Shown here: positions 1-10,773 of the stretch, piece after piece
How the letters are laid out: the number at the start of each line of letters is the position of its first letter
How positions within the stretch are numbered: position 1 is the first letter of the stretch
NCBI GenBank assembly: GCA_933207985.1
Contig: OW240920.1
Location: 125,311,684-125,375,683 of the forward strand
Origin: Pelobates cultripes
Lineage: Eukaryota; Chordata; Amphibia; Anura; Pelobatidae
Reading direction: 5' to 3'
DNA: 64,000 nt
The notes under the pieces: model-generated
Told to the model about the DNA's origin: nothing
What the model saw: the letters and a program-made list of their open reading frames with translations, nothing else
Database searches by the model: none
Translations under genes and position numbers: made by a program

Positions 1-547
1 GGAAAAGTTTTAGCTTGTTAGCCGTTTGACTTAATTGTGCTCCAAGTTCTCTCCATGTAGGAGACATTTTAAATTGTGTTCAAAATCCAACGTTGTCTTC
101 CACAGCTTGTTGCTTTGTTTGATTAACACTTGGTCCAGTCGCTAAACAAAACATTTGAAATATGCTGTTTTCTTTCAAGATGGAAATCTACAAGTAATGG
201 CTGCTATTTGAATTCACCCTGTATTAAAATACCCATTCCCAGGTTCCTCTGACTGAACGGGATGGGGAAGACAAAGAACAAAACAAAATGAAATTGAACA
301 GAAAGTACAAACAAACAACCCCCACCTCCTGCCCTCCTCCCCTAACCCCCCAAAAAAACAGAGAACAAAGGAACCAAGAGGGGAGATTATATAAATATGA
401 CCCAATGTTAGACAGAAATATTAAAAGTCAAAGACAACTCAAGATGATATAATAGAGATAAGGCAGTGACTGTAAATAAGATGAGCACATGAAGGTCAGA
501 GAAGAGTTTCATTTGGCAAAGAGAGTATGAAACATCCTCGCTGCCGC
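1..547 (-). other. PDZD4: PDZD4 3' untranslated region (partial)
   Basis: This stretch follows the PDZD4 stop codon on the minus strand. It is A/T-rich with a C-rich tract (plus strand about 320-350). I see no clear AATAAA signal on the minus strand, so the polyadenylation site probably lies beyond the left edge. Confidence 0.6.
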
Positions 548-2167
548 TCAGACAGTGGTGACAGAGAGCAGTGGATTATAAACTCGCTTGCCATCAGCTG
601 ACCGTGTTCCATGAGCCAGCATCTCTTGGATAGTTATCCAATTATCTAGAATCTTTTTGTTGCGCTTTTTCATGGTCTTGCGGTGGCTGAGGGCAATGAT
701 GCTCATCTCCCCTTTTCCCTCTACCCCTTGCTGTTGCTGTTGTTGCTCCCGCAGGCAGTCCAACCTGCTTTGCATCATGAATTCCCTTCTCTTTCTCTGC
801 TCCCGAGCTCGCATTAGATGCCTCTTTCTGTCCTCTTTGCTCCAGTAACGACCCATCTTCATCTCGCTCACAGCGTCATCGTCCGTGGTCATTCCACTAC
901 GTTCCTCTTTGATTTTCATGGCTCTGGCTTTCAGTAGACGATCTCTCACTGGGCGCTTGGCCACATACCGTGTACCATCACTTCTTACCTTTACCTTCCA
1001 CTCCATACGTGGCTCTGCATGGGGGTGAGTACCATGGGAGACCCCTATGCCCTTCACGCACGTGGGATCTCCGTCCAGCTCATCTAAGCTGCGTTGTTGT
1101 GCTAATTGCAGGCAGCTTCGGTAACGTTCCCCTCCTTGGGAGCGCTGGCGTCTGCTGAGATACGGGCTGTTCTCTCGACTACCACGATCTAGCTCATTTC
1201 CTGGCTTGGCTCCTCGTCTCAATCTCTCATCTGTTGTGTGCCGTCCATCACGACACAGAGAGCGGAATTTTGATGACACATGCTCAGGACTACCAGGATA
1301 TGGTGGAACATTTTTGACATGTCCTCTGTTAATGTTAGCATTGGAACAGAGGCCCTCTGCTGCCTGACATAATGCACCAGATGTATCATTAATCCGCCTC
1401 AGTGGACTGTCCAAGGGTATTGGTGGTTCTATCATTAAAGGAGTGCTCCGGCAGCTTTCTCCAGTGTTGTATGCACTAGTGCTGTCCTTGTCTGATCTTT
1501 CTGGCAACTCAGTAATATCTGGGAGCTTGGTAGAGGCTTCAATGTTGGCAGTGCCCCCACCTACAAATTCATAAAGACTGTCCTCTTCCTCCAGAAGCCA
1601 GGCTTTCATGCAACGTTCCCGCAGCTGTTGCATCTTTTGTGCTCGAAGAACATTGCGGAACTTGAACTCCAAATGTCGTAGCTCTTCCTCGAGTACAGCC
1701 ATTTCACGGAGGACACTCTCATTGCGGTTTACATCAAGGCCACCCTGACGAGATGCGTATAGGAAGGCAGGTCCATTGCCATTCTCCAGATGACAGGTGA
1801 TTTCCAAAAGTTCTCTATATCTCTCATATTCCACATCTGTCAGCCCTGCAGCTGGTGGCAGAGCCTCACCGTAAGGAGTCGAGCCATCTGCTGCCAACAG
1901 AGAGTCAAGGCTGTGGTGAAACTCACGGCACTGCAAAGGATGCTGGGAGTCTCCACGTAGGAACCGAAGGCGACGCTGACTGCCTGGAGTATTCGCAGTG
2001 CTTGTCTGGTCATCTCCCAGGAGGTCATGCTCAGAACTTTCATCATTGCGGGTGCTCTCATCTGTCCTCCCTACTCCACTGTCCAGTTCCTGACTCCGAC
2101 TCAGGCCTGCAGGGAGAGGGAAAGGGCGTGGAGATTTGGGACTGGGCTCAGCTGCCTCATTCTCAAC
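548..2167 (-). CDS. PDZD4: PDZD4 terminal coding exon
   Basis: This exon is 1620 nt and supplies 539 residues plus TGA at 548-550. It starts [16 protein letters not shown] after acceptor CCTAG. The order is: the conserved [15 protein letters not shown] segment and [10 protein letters not shown]; a charged coiled-coil-like stretch ([19 protein letters not shown]) followed by a [14 protein letters not shown] segment; the conserved [17 protein letters not shown] block; a serine/arginine-rich low-complexity region; the basic block [33 protein letters not shown]; and [18 protein letters not shown]. It ends SVTTV, a class I PDZ ligand (T-x-V), so the protein could bind other PDZ proteins or its own PDZ domain. 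A run of six glutamines at 728-745 is absent from the human protein as I remember it. Confidence 0.96.
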   Translation of the reverse strand, partial: VENEAAEPSPKSPRPFPLPAGLSRSQELDSGVGRTDESTRNDESSEHDLLGDDQTSTANTPGSQRRLRFLRGDSQHPLQCREFHHSLDSLLAADGSTPYGEALPPAAGLTDVEYERYRELLEITCHLENGNGPAFLYASRQGGLDVNRNESVLREMAVLEEELRHLEFKFRNVLRAQKMQQLRERCMKAWLLEEEDSLYEFVGGGTANIEASTKLPDITELPERSDKDSTSAYNTGESCRSTPLMIEPPIPLDSPLRRINDTSGALCQAAEGLCSNANINRGHVKNVPPYPGSPEHVSSKFRSLCRDGRHTTDERLRRGAKPGNELDRGSRENSPYLSRRQRSQGGERYRSCLQLAQQRSLDELDGDPTCVKGIGVSHGTHPHAEPRMEWKVKVRSDGTRYVAKRPVRDRLLKARAMKIKEERSGMTTDDDAVSEMKMGRYWSKEDRKRHLMRAREQRKRREFMMQSRLDCLREQQQQQQGVEGKGEMSIIALSHRKTMKKRNKKILDNWITIQEMLAHGTRSADGKRVYNPLLSVTTV

Positions 2168-5100
2168 CTAGGATAAAAGGAAGATCCGGTCAAACAGGAA
2201 ATTGAAAGACACAAATTCACACTAAAAAGGCATTCTACATAATTCTACATAATTTTGTTTGGAATATTTATAAATCTGTATGATTAAACATGCATATACT
2301 ATATTATAAAAACATGACTGTGCTGTCAACATGCAAATAAAATATGACAGACATAAAGCATTTACCTATAGATGTCCCCTCATTTTTTTCATGTATACAT
2401 TGTATTAGTCAAAGCTTAATATAAATACGTATTTATCACAATATACACTGTTAAAGACTGGTTTGGATGTAGTTGTCTGTGAAATGTAAATTACAAAACA
2501 GATGTGAGCAATAGATTTCATACAGCACAGAGCACAGCACAGAGCCTAGTTAAAGAAACAGTAAGGTGTTAAGCAATAAATATCTAAAATTATTGAACTT
2601 CACCGTAGTCATTATTTTTCTACATTTAGAATGATGTGTAAAAAAAGTGAGGGGTTGATTAAGTACAAGGGACAGAGGTGACCAGGGCAACCAAAATTAT
2701 TTTTTTAATGGGTCCCTCTTGTGGAGTTATACCACTTATGAATAGGAGCAGGAAGGATAAATCTCTGTGCTCCTAAGGCTGTACATCCTTAGACCTACTA
2801 GACCACTGGAAACCTGGGTTGAGTGCAGGGCTAAAGATACCTGTGGGACTTAACTGTCACCAATTCTTAAAATAACTGTTATTGCCATGCCACAAAGTGC
2901 TTGGATGGCATGTTTCCTTTGTTGTCTACCTGTTGCTGAGGTGGAGAATTTAGTCTCTGTGCTTGAAGTTCCTCTTCGTTTTCCGATACTAGGTCATCAA
3001 GGAAGTCCTCTCTATCACTATCTTTCCATCGTCTGCCCATCTACAAAAAAAATAAAACAAAGGTAGTTGAAAGAATCCCAATAACTGTTTAACCTGATAA
3101 GGAGGAAAGTGAACATTGTCTTCAACAATGACACTGTGTCATTGTAACACGTACAAGTATCATACGTTTATCGAGTAATGCTGATAAGATTTGATGTGGT
3201 TTAGGTGACAGTTACTGTGGTACTGTGAATTTCCCCTTACATGCCTTTAATAAAAGGTGTGGTTGTCTCACATATTTACCTGTATGTTTTAGTACGATCC
3301 AGCACAACACAATATAATTTAAAAAAATAAATAATTCCTATAACTAATAACTTGTATCTAATTTTTTTTTTTTACACATTGCATCTAATTTTTTTTAGCA
3401 CTCCATAAGTCAGCGAGAGAGAGTACAAGAACTTTATATAGTTGGCAGTGTTTCGGGGTAGAGGCACAATAATCACCCTCTTACCTCTGTCTCTGGACGG
3501 GCTACCAATAAAGAGACGTTTGTGTTCTCTTCTTGTGTTAGAATGGCCACTGCCTCTTCTCTATTTTGCACATCAATACCGTTAATCTGCAATGTAAATG
3601 AAGACAAAGATTAATCAATGATATCTTGAGTTCCTTAGAACATACAACTGATAAGTTGGTAGGTTTCTTAAAATTGATTGTCTGTAAGTGATCAGTTTTC
3701 ACATAAGTAAATGCTATTTCACATTAAAAGAACATGGAATGCGCTTCATCCGAGCTGTAAAAATCCTGTATGCCTTTGTGACAACTTTTCACCCTGAACT
3801 GTTATAGTCGTTGCCCTATTAATTGAATAAGCTGTGGGCTAAATGGATAATGAATTATTCAATCCCAGAGGACTTAACTGACCAAGAAAAAAGGCTCTCA
3901 GGAGGATGAGAGGAACCTTTTACAAAGTCCAGGTCAGCATCCCACAAACGATATTGTTGATAGACCCTGGCTGATAGATTTGTAAGAATGGATGATTTCA
4001 ACATATAATTGTTCGGGGCAAAACATGGAATTTTTTTTTCTTTTTAGGCAAATTATGTTTTTCCATGTAAAACAAACTTATTTTACCCTCTTTCGTGAAT
4101 CATTTTTAAGTTGTATAATTTAGAATTATTTTAGTTATCATTCAATCATGCTACCTTTACCATTTTGGTTTTAACTTTGCATTGTTTTTTTTTTTTTTGA
4201 CTGCCTTCCCTATTTCCTAACCTAAGGAAAGCACGGTCCTCAGAGGGAACAGGACTCCAGTTCAAAACCAGTATAGTAAGCGACAAGAACAGACCAAGTA
4301 CAGCAGATCTTCAAACCTTCATTGTCTCTTGAGAAAGGCCTAGTTTGAGGTTGAATTGTTGCTTTGAATACATTTAAGCATTTTAATATGGGGAATCTGA
4401 ATTTTTGAGGAGATGCTGGACTACTTGTCTTTCTATGGTCAGCTTGTCCACTCCAAGATAGATAGAAGTTTAATGCTTTTTTTTTAATTGAAATACAGTC
4501 AACAAGCACGATTAGGTCAGAGCAGACAAACTATCGAAACAGAAATAGGAAAATTAAAACACCAGATGGGAACCTCATGATGCAAGTCAGAGTCTGAATC
4601 AGACAACATCATTACTTAAGTTTTGATACAACTTGACACATTTATTTCCAATTTCCTTATTGCTAACAATGTAAATGGAATAAGGTAATTTTTTTGCTTT
4701 ATTGTTTCTCGTGACAATTTTACCTGTAGAATTCGGTCTCCTTCTCTTATCCGTCCATCTCTTGCTGCAATGCTGTTTGGATTGACCTGTTAGTGAGTAT
4801 ATACAGGGAAACAGTTTATATTTTGACTCATCATTGGTTTCTTCTGGTAGAAAATGTAATCAAATACATTATTCTGAACTAGCCTATCTAAAGGTGTTCA
4901 ACTAGAGATCTTTGGATGGTAGCACATTCTACAGGCCCAAAATTCCAAGAGATCTCAGGAAGCTAGCACATATTACAGGCCCAACGTTCCAAGAGGTCTC
5001 AGGAAGGAAGCACATGGTACAGGCCCAAAGTTCCAAGAGATCTCAGGAAGGTTGCATATACTACAGGTCCAAAGATCCAAGAGATCTCCGGGAGCTAGCA

Positions 5101-8100
5101 CATATTACAGGCCCTAATGTTAAGGGCCTCAAAAAGAAAAATATTGACAGTTATTTACTAAAGTGAAAATTCTAAATTAATTTCAAATTTAAGGTAAAAA
5201 TAGCCAAAGTAAAAAAATATTCTCTAAGTCACGTATGCTTTCAGTTCGGCTTCTATAGCATTAAGTTTGAAATTCACTTTAAACTCACTTTGAATTTTCA
5301 CTTTAGTAAATAAACCTGTTAGTGATTAATGCAACATGAAACGGAATGAGTTGCTCAGTTTCAGTTATTTTTATATGTTTACACCCTTGAGCTATTCATT
5401 GTGCAGTTCGACTCATCCTATGTGCTGAGTGGAATTGCTTTTAGGGGGAGGATAAGTGACTTATCCCATAAACTCTTGCAACAAAAGTTTATGCAATAAA
5501 AAAAACAACCATAGTGCTCCTGACTGATGGATTCTCTTGCCAAATGCTACAGTTGTGAGTACTTTTTTTTCTTTAAAAAAAATGGGGAGTGAAAACATTG
5601 TGATGAATAGTAAGGTGTATACTTTATAACTGTGAAAAAAAAAGTAGAGCCTTGTACCTCTCCTACATATATCCCAAGGTCCTCTTCATCGTCGGTACGA
5701 TAACACACAGTCAGTCCAAGCTTGTCCAAATGGTTTGACTTGCACAATTCCACTTCCTGTAACAAGCAAACAGAAGGCCACAGCAGACAGGGAGGAAAGA
5801 AGGACACATGTAAACTAGTCAAGACTTATAGAAAATTCAAACTTGACCCAGAGCGGGCAATGTTCACTGACAAAGGGCATAAGTGAGTAAGAGAGAATTA
5901 GATCTAGAGAAGGTGATTTGATTAGGGGACGTTATATATATGGAATGATAAGGGCATAAAGACAGAAGGTGATAATGTGAGACAGAAAAAAAAAACCAGA
6001 GAGATACACAGGGAGCTTGTCATGGATGGAGACCGTGAAACTGACATGGGAGTAGTACTTAAGTCGCATCTACTCAGAAAGAATAAAAGTGGTGTGAATG
6101 GAGTATGTGAAAGGGAGGGTGGGGTGTATGAAAGAAGTGAAAGTGACGAATGCGGTGAGGTTGACATAAACATACTAAGTGAAATAGTCATGTCTTCTGA
6201 AAGTGAATGTGGCATGGATGCAGTTAGTGAATGTGGAGTGAACGCAGTAATTAAAAGTGGTATGGGTGCAATAAGTGAATGTGGTGTGGGTACTGTAATT
6301 GAATGTGGAGTGAATGCAGTTAGTGAATGTGGTGTGGGTGCACTAAGTAAATATGGCGTGAATGCAGTTAGTGAAAGTGGTATGGGTGCAATAAGTGAAT
6401 GTGGGGTGGGCGCTGTAAGCAAATATGGAGTGAATGCAGTTAGTGAATGTGGTGTGGATAACACTAAGTGAATGTGGCATGGATACAGTTAGTGAATATG
6501 GCGTGAAAGTGGTATGGGTGCAATAAGTGAATGTGGTGTGGGTGCTGTAAGTGAATGCAGTTAGTGAATGTGGTGTGGGTGCAGGAAGTGAATGTGGCAC
6601 GGATGTTGTAAGTGAATGCAGCGTGTTTGCAGTTAGTGAATGTGGCATGGGTTCAGTAAATTAATGATTCACGATTGCAATAAATTAATGTGGTATGAGT
6701 GCACTAAGTAAATGTGGCAAGGAAAATGTGAATGAATGAATAAAATACAGACTGTGGGATAAAGGTGTAGAAAAACAGGACATGGACAAAAAGTTAAAAA
6801 GTAATACATTATGAAGATTGATAGCAGTAGATAGTCTGATGTTATGATGGTGGGATAGAAATATGAGAGAAGGAATACCACTTGAATGCATAGCAAGGAC
6901 TAGGGGGACATAATGAATTAAGGACACAGTGTGATGGCAGTGAAATAAGAGGTATAGTATGAGGTACGTTGGAACAATGAAATGGAAACACAACTGCAAC
7001 AGTAACAGTATTAGACAGATAGGTGCTGAGGTGTAATAGAGTGAGGACAGATAAGCAGATTGAATCGAGCCTAAGACGTAATATTGGCTTGTAGGGAGGC
7101 AGAGATAAAAAAGCAATAAAACATGTCAGATAGAGGCTAGTACGAAAAATAGATACAGGAATAAAGATAAAGACAGAATCGTGTTAGGAAACAGGGATAG
7201 GGACATTACAGATATCAAAATAGTTCAGAGTGTACAACATAGATCAAGTCTATATCTGTATCATATAGATATAACCCAATAGGTGGGAGATAACCTGAAA
7301 TGAAGGTAGGGGCTCACCTCATATTCCAATTCATCAGTTCGTTCTCCCTCGGGCTGCGCACCATCCATATAGGCTGCCTGGTCGTAAAACTCATTTCCGA
7401 TGGGTGGGCTGTAAGAGGAATCAATGTTAGTGCTACAAGTCCAATAGTTCCATTATTAAAGACATTATACAATATACTTTATATTGCTTGTATAATAAAC
7501 TAATCACTGGATATTTTGATGTGTATCTATAACAGACAATAAAGAATAAGAATCACGCCCCTGGAACTTGCACTGGATATGCACTGCTTTAATATAGAAT
7601 GCTATAAAACAGATACAAACTGTGGAGGAAATACAATCCAGTAATGCAGGGTTAGGCAACCGTCGGCACTCCAAATATTGTGAACTACTTCTCCCATAAT
7701 ACTCTTACAGCCACAATGCTGGAAAAGCATCATGATAGATGTAGTCCACAACATCTGGAGTGCCGCTGCTAGTGGCACCACTAGTGGCTATAGGTAATCA
7801 AATAAAGGCCATGATATGCAACGTGTTTATATATTAGCAAGCCTAAGCAATATTCTGTGTGCTGTAAAGTCTAGAGAACAGTGTTTCCCCACCATTTCTG
7901 GACTAATGCACATGTCAATGAGAAGAAAGATTCCGAGACGTACCAATTTTTCTTCTTTTTACTTTCACCCGCAGCTTGTATCTACTTGATGCCTTACTCA
8001 ATAGATATATATTTACTTCTTGCCAAATTGCCAAATCCCAGTATTAATGTTGACACTTATTAAAAACATAATTTGTGGACTGCATTCATCATATCACAGT

Positions 8101-8541
8101 CCTGAAGTCAATGTCTTCTTGGCTCACTTCAAGGTTATGATTATAAGATTAAGATTATGTTATACACTGGAATTTGTGATTATGGGAGTTTAGATTCTGC
8201 ACAATATTAGTGATATCATTATATATATATATTTTATAGGATTTATACACCATATCAAGGCATCAGTTCTTCTTTACTTACAGCTCTGAGAGTACATAAG
8301 GTTCCAGGACCACCATGGCTGGACTAGGAGGTCGTGCTTTGCCCATTGTCATGATGTGCTCAAAGGTGATGTCCGTCTGTGTGCCACTGTCCACAAATTG
8401 CAGGTCCTGGGAAGAGGTGGCTAGTGTCCCCTTCATACGAGGGCTCCGCCTAAGCACTTGGATCAGCAAAGGATCTTTAGTGGTGCGTAGAGTCTCAAAC
8501 GTCTGCTCCTGAGAAAGTCTTGAAAGTTCCTTTCCATTCAC
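548..8541 (-). CDS. PDZD4: PDZD4, PDZ domain-containing protein 4 (seven exons; first coding exon not found)
   Basis: Coding exons, in transcript order, are 8541-8282, 7408-7318, 5756-5658, 4786-4724, 3586-3485, 3040-2930 and 2167-548. Every intron is GT-AG and the exons join in frame, giving 2346 nt (781 codons plus TGA). The translation follows vertebrate PDZD4 as I know it: [84 protein letters not shown] and the terminal [13 protein letters not shown]4 belongs to the LNX/PDZRN group but lacks the RING finger. It is thought to be a cytoplasmic or cortical scaffold; its partners are poorly known. The first exon here begins at a splice acceptor with no ATG, so an upstream exon of about 20 residues is missing. 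It lies somewhere right of 8541. The gene looks intact and functional. Confidence 0.95.
2168..2929 (-). other. PDZD4 intron between exons 7 and 8
   Basis: The intron is 762 bp and AT-rich with canonical GT-AG ends. I see no repeat family or RNA gene in it. Confidence 0.9.
2930..3040 (-). CDS. PDZD4: PDZD4 coding exon 7 (linker after PDZ)
   Basis: This exon is 111 nt (37 codons, phase 0). It begins [16 protein letters not shown] and ends LNSPPQQQ before donor GTAGAC. The acidic stretch [12 protein letters not shown] is typical of PDZD4. The internal Met that opens the exon is not the protein start, because the frame continues from the PDZ exon. Confidence 0.93.
3041..3484 (-). other. PDZD4 intron between exons 6 and 7
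   Basis: The intron is 444 bp with a T-rich tract at 3362-3373 and nothing else recognisable. Confidence 0.9.
3485..3586 (-). CDS. PDZD4: PDZD4 coding exon 6 (end of PDZ domain)
   Basis: This exon is 102 nt (34 codons, phase 0). It encodes [16 protein letters not shown] and continues to LLVARPETE. It contains the second PDZ helix ([13 protein letters not shown]), which helps select the ligand side chain. Acceptor TTGCAG and donor GTAAGA are canonical. Confidence 0.95.
3587..4723 (-). other. PDZD4 intron between exons 5 and 6
   Basis: The intron is 1137 bp and AT-rich with several A/T homopolymers. The open frame at 4240-4509 (minus) is intronic and resembles no known protein. Confidence 0.85.
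4724..4786 (-). CDS. PDZD4: PDZD4 coding exon 5 (PDZ domain core)
   Basis: This 63-nt micro-exon has 21 codons in phase 0 ([20 protein letters not shown] plus Q). It holds the typical PDZ stretch [14 protein letters not shown]. It was found by continuity with its neighbours and has ACAG acceptor and GTAAAA donor sites. Confidence 0.95.
4921..5121. repeat. 44-bp tandem repeat, about 4.5 units
   Basis: Units start at 4921, 4965, 5009, 5053 and 5097, exactly 44 bp apart. Each reads roughly agcacat-attacaggcccaa, then ttccaagagatctcaggaag. Divergence between units is mostly point changes. The last unit is partial and runs into the MITE at 5148. The repeat lies in a PDZD4 intron. Open frames across it are a by-product of the repeat. 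Confidence 0.9.
5148..5318. mobile_element. MITE with CAG-TTATTTACTAAAGTGAAAATT inverted ends
   Basis: The left end (cagttatttactaaagtg) and the reverse complement of the right end (caggtttatttactaaagtg) match over more than 20 bases. The 171-bp element has no coding capacity. It belongs to a family with many related copies in this window. Confidence 0.75.
5658..5756 (-). CDS. PDZD4: PDZD4 coding exon 4 (start of PDZ domain)
   Basis: This exon is 99 nt (33 codons, phase 0) and begins [17 protein letters not shown]. It carries the first PDZ strand and the carboxylate-binding loop in the variant form KLGLTV, where many PDZ domains have GLGF. It ends [11 protein letters not shown]. In PDZ domains this loop contacts the free C-terminus of the partner protein. 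Confidence 0.95.
5757..7317 (-). other. PDZD4 intron between exons 3 and 4
   Basis: This 1561-bp intron is dominated by the 24-bp minisatellite. The flanks (5757-6080 and 6750-7317) are purine-rich on the plus strand and hold no other recognisable element. Confidence 0.88.
6203..6720. repeat. 24-bp minisatellite in PDZD4 intron
   Basis: About twenty units of a 24-bp motif (gtgaatgtggtgtgggtgca plus gtta) run from 6203. Degenerate precursors are visible from about 6090. Because 24 is divisible by 3, both strands stay open over long stretches: plus 5977-6471, with a period of eight residues ([12 protein letters not shown]), and minus 5922-6464. The unit sub-types NAV, GMGAI and GVGxV alternate, hinting at a 72-bp higher-order repeat. 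Small indels break the register near 6467, 6510 and 6555. It is not a gene: there is no splice context and it lies between PDZD4 exons. Confidence 0.9.
7318..7408 (-). CDS. PDZD4: PDZD4 coding exon 3 (acidic linker)
   Basis: This exon is 91 nt. Its first base completes the leucine codon from the previous exon, and 30 codons follow ([18 protein letters not shown]... DELEYE). It links the N-terminal block to the PDZ domain and is strongly acidic. Acceptor TTACAG and donor GTGAGC are both canonical. Confidence 0.93.
7409..8281 (-). other. PDZD4 intron between exons 2 and 3
   Basis: This 873-bp intron contains a hAT-like MITE (7647-7767) and a short (TA)n at about 8220. Nothing else was recognised. 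Confidence 0.88.
7647..7767. mobile_element. hAT-like palindromic MITE (degenerate copy)
   Basis: The copy starts caggg-ttaggcaaccg and its two halves are imperfect reverse complements (ggcactccaaatattgtg against cacaacatctggagtgcc). The right terminus is eroded. Better-preserved copies are at 18434-18569 and 61791-61926. Confidence 0.75.
8282..8541 (-). CDS. PDZD4: PDZD4 coding exon 2 (N-terminal region)
   Basis: This exon is 260 nt. It starts with GTG AAT GGA after acceptor TTTAG and ends in CT before donor GTAAGT, so it leaves a split leucine codon. It encodes [13 protein letters not shown], then [14 protein letters not shown] and [18 protein letters not shown], ending EPYVLSEL. This N-terminal block is shared with the PDZRN3/PDZRN4 relatives and has no catalytic motif. 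No in-frame ATG precedes it, so it cannot be the initiating exon. Confidence 0.95.
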
Positions 8542-10599
8542 CTAAAGAGCAGAAAATAATTTCTAGTAGGTATATGTTACAATAAAGCACATTCTGGTGT
8601 TTATTATAAAGAAGAGAAACATACATGAACCAACATTTGATTGTAAGCTTTGTGTTCAGAAATCAAATAAAACATTTTTTGTTTTGGGCCCCTCCTTCAT
8701 TCTTCACAAAGGGATTAGTTAATGGGCCAAGCTAATTCATGGTTCTGGGGCCCCTGTTTAACCCCTGGGCCCTAGGGTCACGATTAATCCTGCTTTGACT
8801 CCACAACATGGATCCATTTCAAAGAAGATAATTTATTGAGTGCAAATTACTACAATCAGAGCAGAAAGAAAAGTATCTCTAAATATCCCCAAATGAATGC
8901 AGGGTGAATGGCTGTTGTTGGAAGTGAGAAGTTCTAACATATACATGTCTACTATAAAAAATGTATAAGAAGACTGGGATTGGTTGAGAAATGTTATTGA
9001 AAAAGTGAACACTGGAAACATTTGTAATCGTATCCTCAAAGACGAACACTCCACATGGAAATCCTCAAGAGGACCTCGGCTTGAGAAATTCGACAATTCA
9101 TTCCATTATAATTTAATTATACAGAAAACACAAGATGGTGAGATAAACTATTTAAAACTAACTTGTAGAGTAACCTTATGATTACGTGCTAGTAAAGCAC
9201 AAAACGTTGTTCCACCGTGCTTTCCCTTTTTTATCGGCCATCCTTATAATTAAATAATCTGTGAGATTTATTTGTGAATCGTTCCCCTTTGGGGCTCAGT
9301 CTACAGATTTGGGCAGTTTTCATTGTTCCAGACTTGTCTGCGCTCTCGTCCCCATGGGAAGCTGGCGTACCAAGAATGTAGGAACATGGCGGCATACTTC
9401 ATCGACGTATTGTTAACTTCATATCCTTGCAAAGTTAACTTATATTTTTGCTGTTACTGGGAAAATAATCAAAACCCAGGACTATGATGTAAACGGTCAA
9501 AAGATGGTATATTTTTCTAATTTTATGTAATTCTTTTTTACAATTATTTAATTTTAAAATACCTAACAATGATGATAAACTGAGCCTGCAGTGTTCTTTT
9601 AAGTACAATTCTTATACCGTTGTCATAGTATAATTATTATACAGGTTGGCTTCCAGTCTGGAAGACTACCAAATGCTTTTTGGAAAACTAGATAGATACT
9701 ATATATCATTTTCCATTGAACGACAAACAAAAATTGCATTGTGTTAAACAATTTGGCAGAGGATGAGAAAGAATCAGAAGGTCAGAATATTGAGAATTGA
9801 GTCATTATACTGTCATTTCGAGTCGATCAGGCAAGGAAATGTAATGTTATGGGGTAAGAACAATGTGCTGTAGTGGGTTTTTCAAACACAAATCATTTTA
9901 AAATGCACCCTCTTCAGTCATCTGTTCTACAATTTATTTTAATATTTAAACTAGAAAACTGGTCCTCTAAACACCACTGACACTGGCACTAGTATATTTT
10001 TTACATTTCACCATTTTCACAAAACTAACAGCAGGCTTAAAGTTTTTTCTTTTCTAAATAACACTTTGTTTTAATTAAAAAAAATTCTGTATGTCATATA
10101 TAATGTTGTCAAGGCACTGCCTGGCATATGTTGCAAATCACTTGGTATTCCATGATGCTTTGCACACAGAATGTGAACACATATACATATGTACATCATA
10201 GAGAGAAATGCCTGTCACCTTGTGTCTGCATGGAATTATGGGAAAAAAATGTGCTTGAGTGCATGCTTGCTGTGCATCATGGGAAAACGTAGACTGCAGT
10301 TGTCACCAACTCAAACATTTCTCCAGCCAGCACTAATTTCCTCAAAAGGCTGCTTTGTATTTGCCATTGTTTGTGGCCCATGCTGTGAAACCAAAATGAC
10401 TATAATTCAATACCGTTCTCCCAAAGATTAATGGTTCTTTATTGTGTGAGAAAGGAAATGTTAAGCAAACCATATAATGACAAATAATATGAATACGATG
10501 TACAAACTTATTCACGAAATATAAATTTGTCGTAAACTGAAACCAGCCGGGGACCCTTGTTTATTGCTAGATTGTTCAATAAAGGTTTAACTCTGAATG
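8542..10599. other. Non-coding stretch upstream of PDZD4 exon 2, no gene seen
   Basis: This is AT-rich single-copy-like DNA, presumably the 3' part of PDZD4 intron 1. Short open frames at 8833-9096 (minus), 8984-9181 (plus) and 10189-10431 (plus) resemble nothing known and lack splice-exon features. Confidence 0.6.
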
Positions 10600-10674
10600 C
10601 AGGTGTGGTCAAGGGGACTCCTGGTACAATGAGATGGAGTTTGTTAGAGTGCCTAGAATGTCCCTTTAATTAAT
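10600..10674. mobile_element. Fragment of TTAA-flanked non-autonomous element
   Basis: The stretch reads caaggggactcc-tggtac, then agagtgcctagaatgtcc, ending ctttaatt. The end resembles the right ends of better copies at 57003-57508 and 27230-27336. Only the terminal part remains. Confidence 0.5.
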
Positions 10675-10773
10675 ATTGAGGCCAGATTATCCAAAGCAGT
10701 GTAACACGGCTTGAGAAATACCTGATTTTTTTTAAACGTTCCATAAAGAAAGGCTGAATCTCTACCCATGTTC

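Larger units (their letters stand above)
4787..5657 (-). other. PDZD4 intron between exons 4 and 5
   Basis: The intron is 871 bp. It holds the 44-bp tandem repeat and the adjacent MITE listed separately. The rest is unremarkable. Confidence 0.9.

Noticed and set aside
1855..2205. 116-residue plus frame opposite the PDZD4 terminal exon
   Set aside because: Shadow of the conserved minus-strand coding sequence.
4921..5121. CRISPR-like array
   Set aside because: Units are contiguous with no unique spacers, in a vertebrate intron.
5922..6648. Long open frames on both strands with an eight-residue period ([12 protein letters not shown]; [12 protein letters not shown])
   Set aside because: They are produced by the 24-bp minisatellite inside a PDZD4 intron and have no start or splice support.
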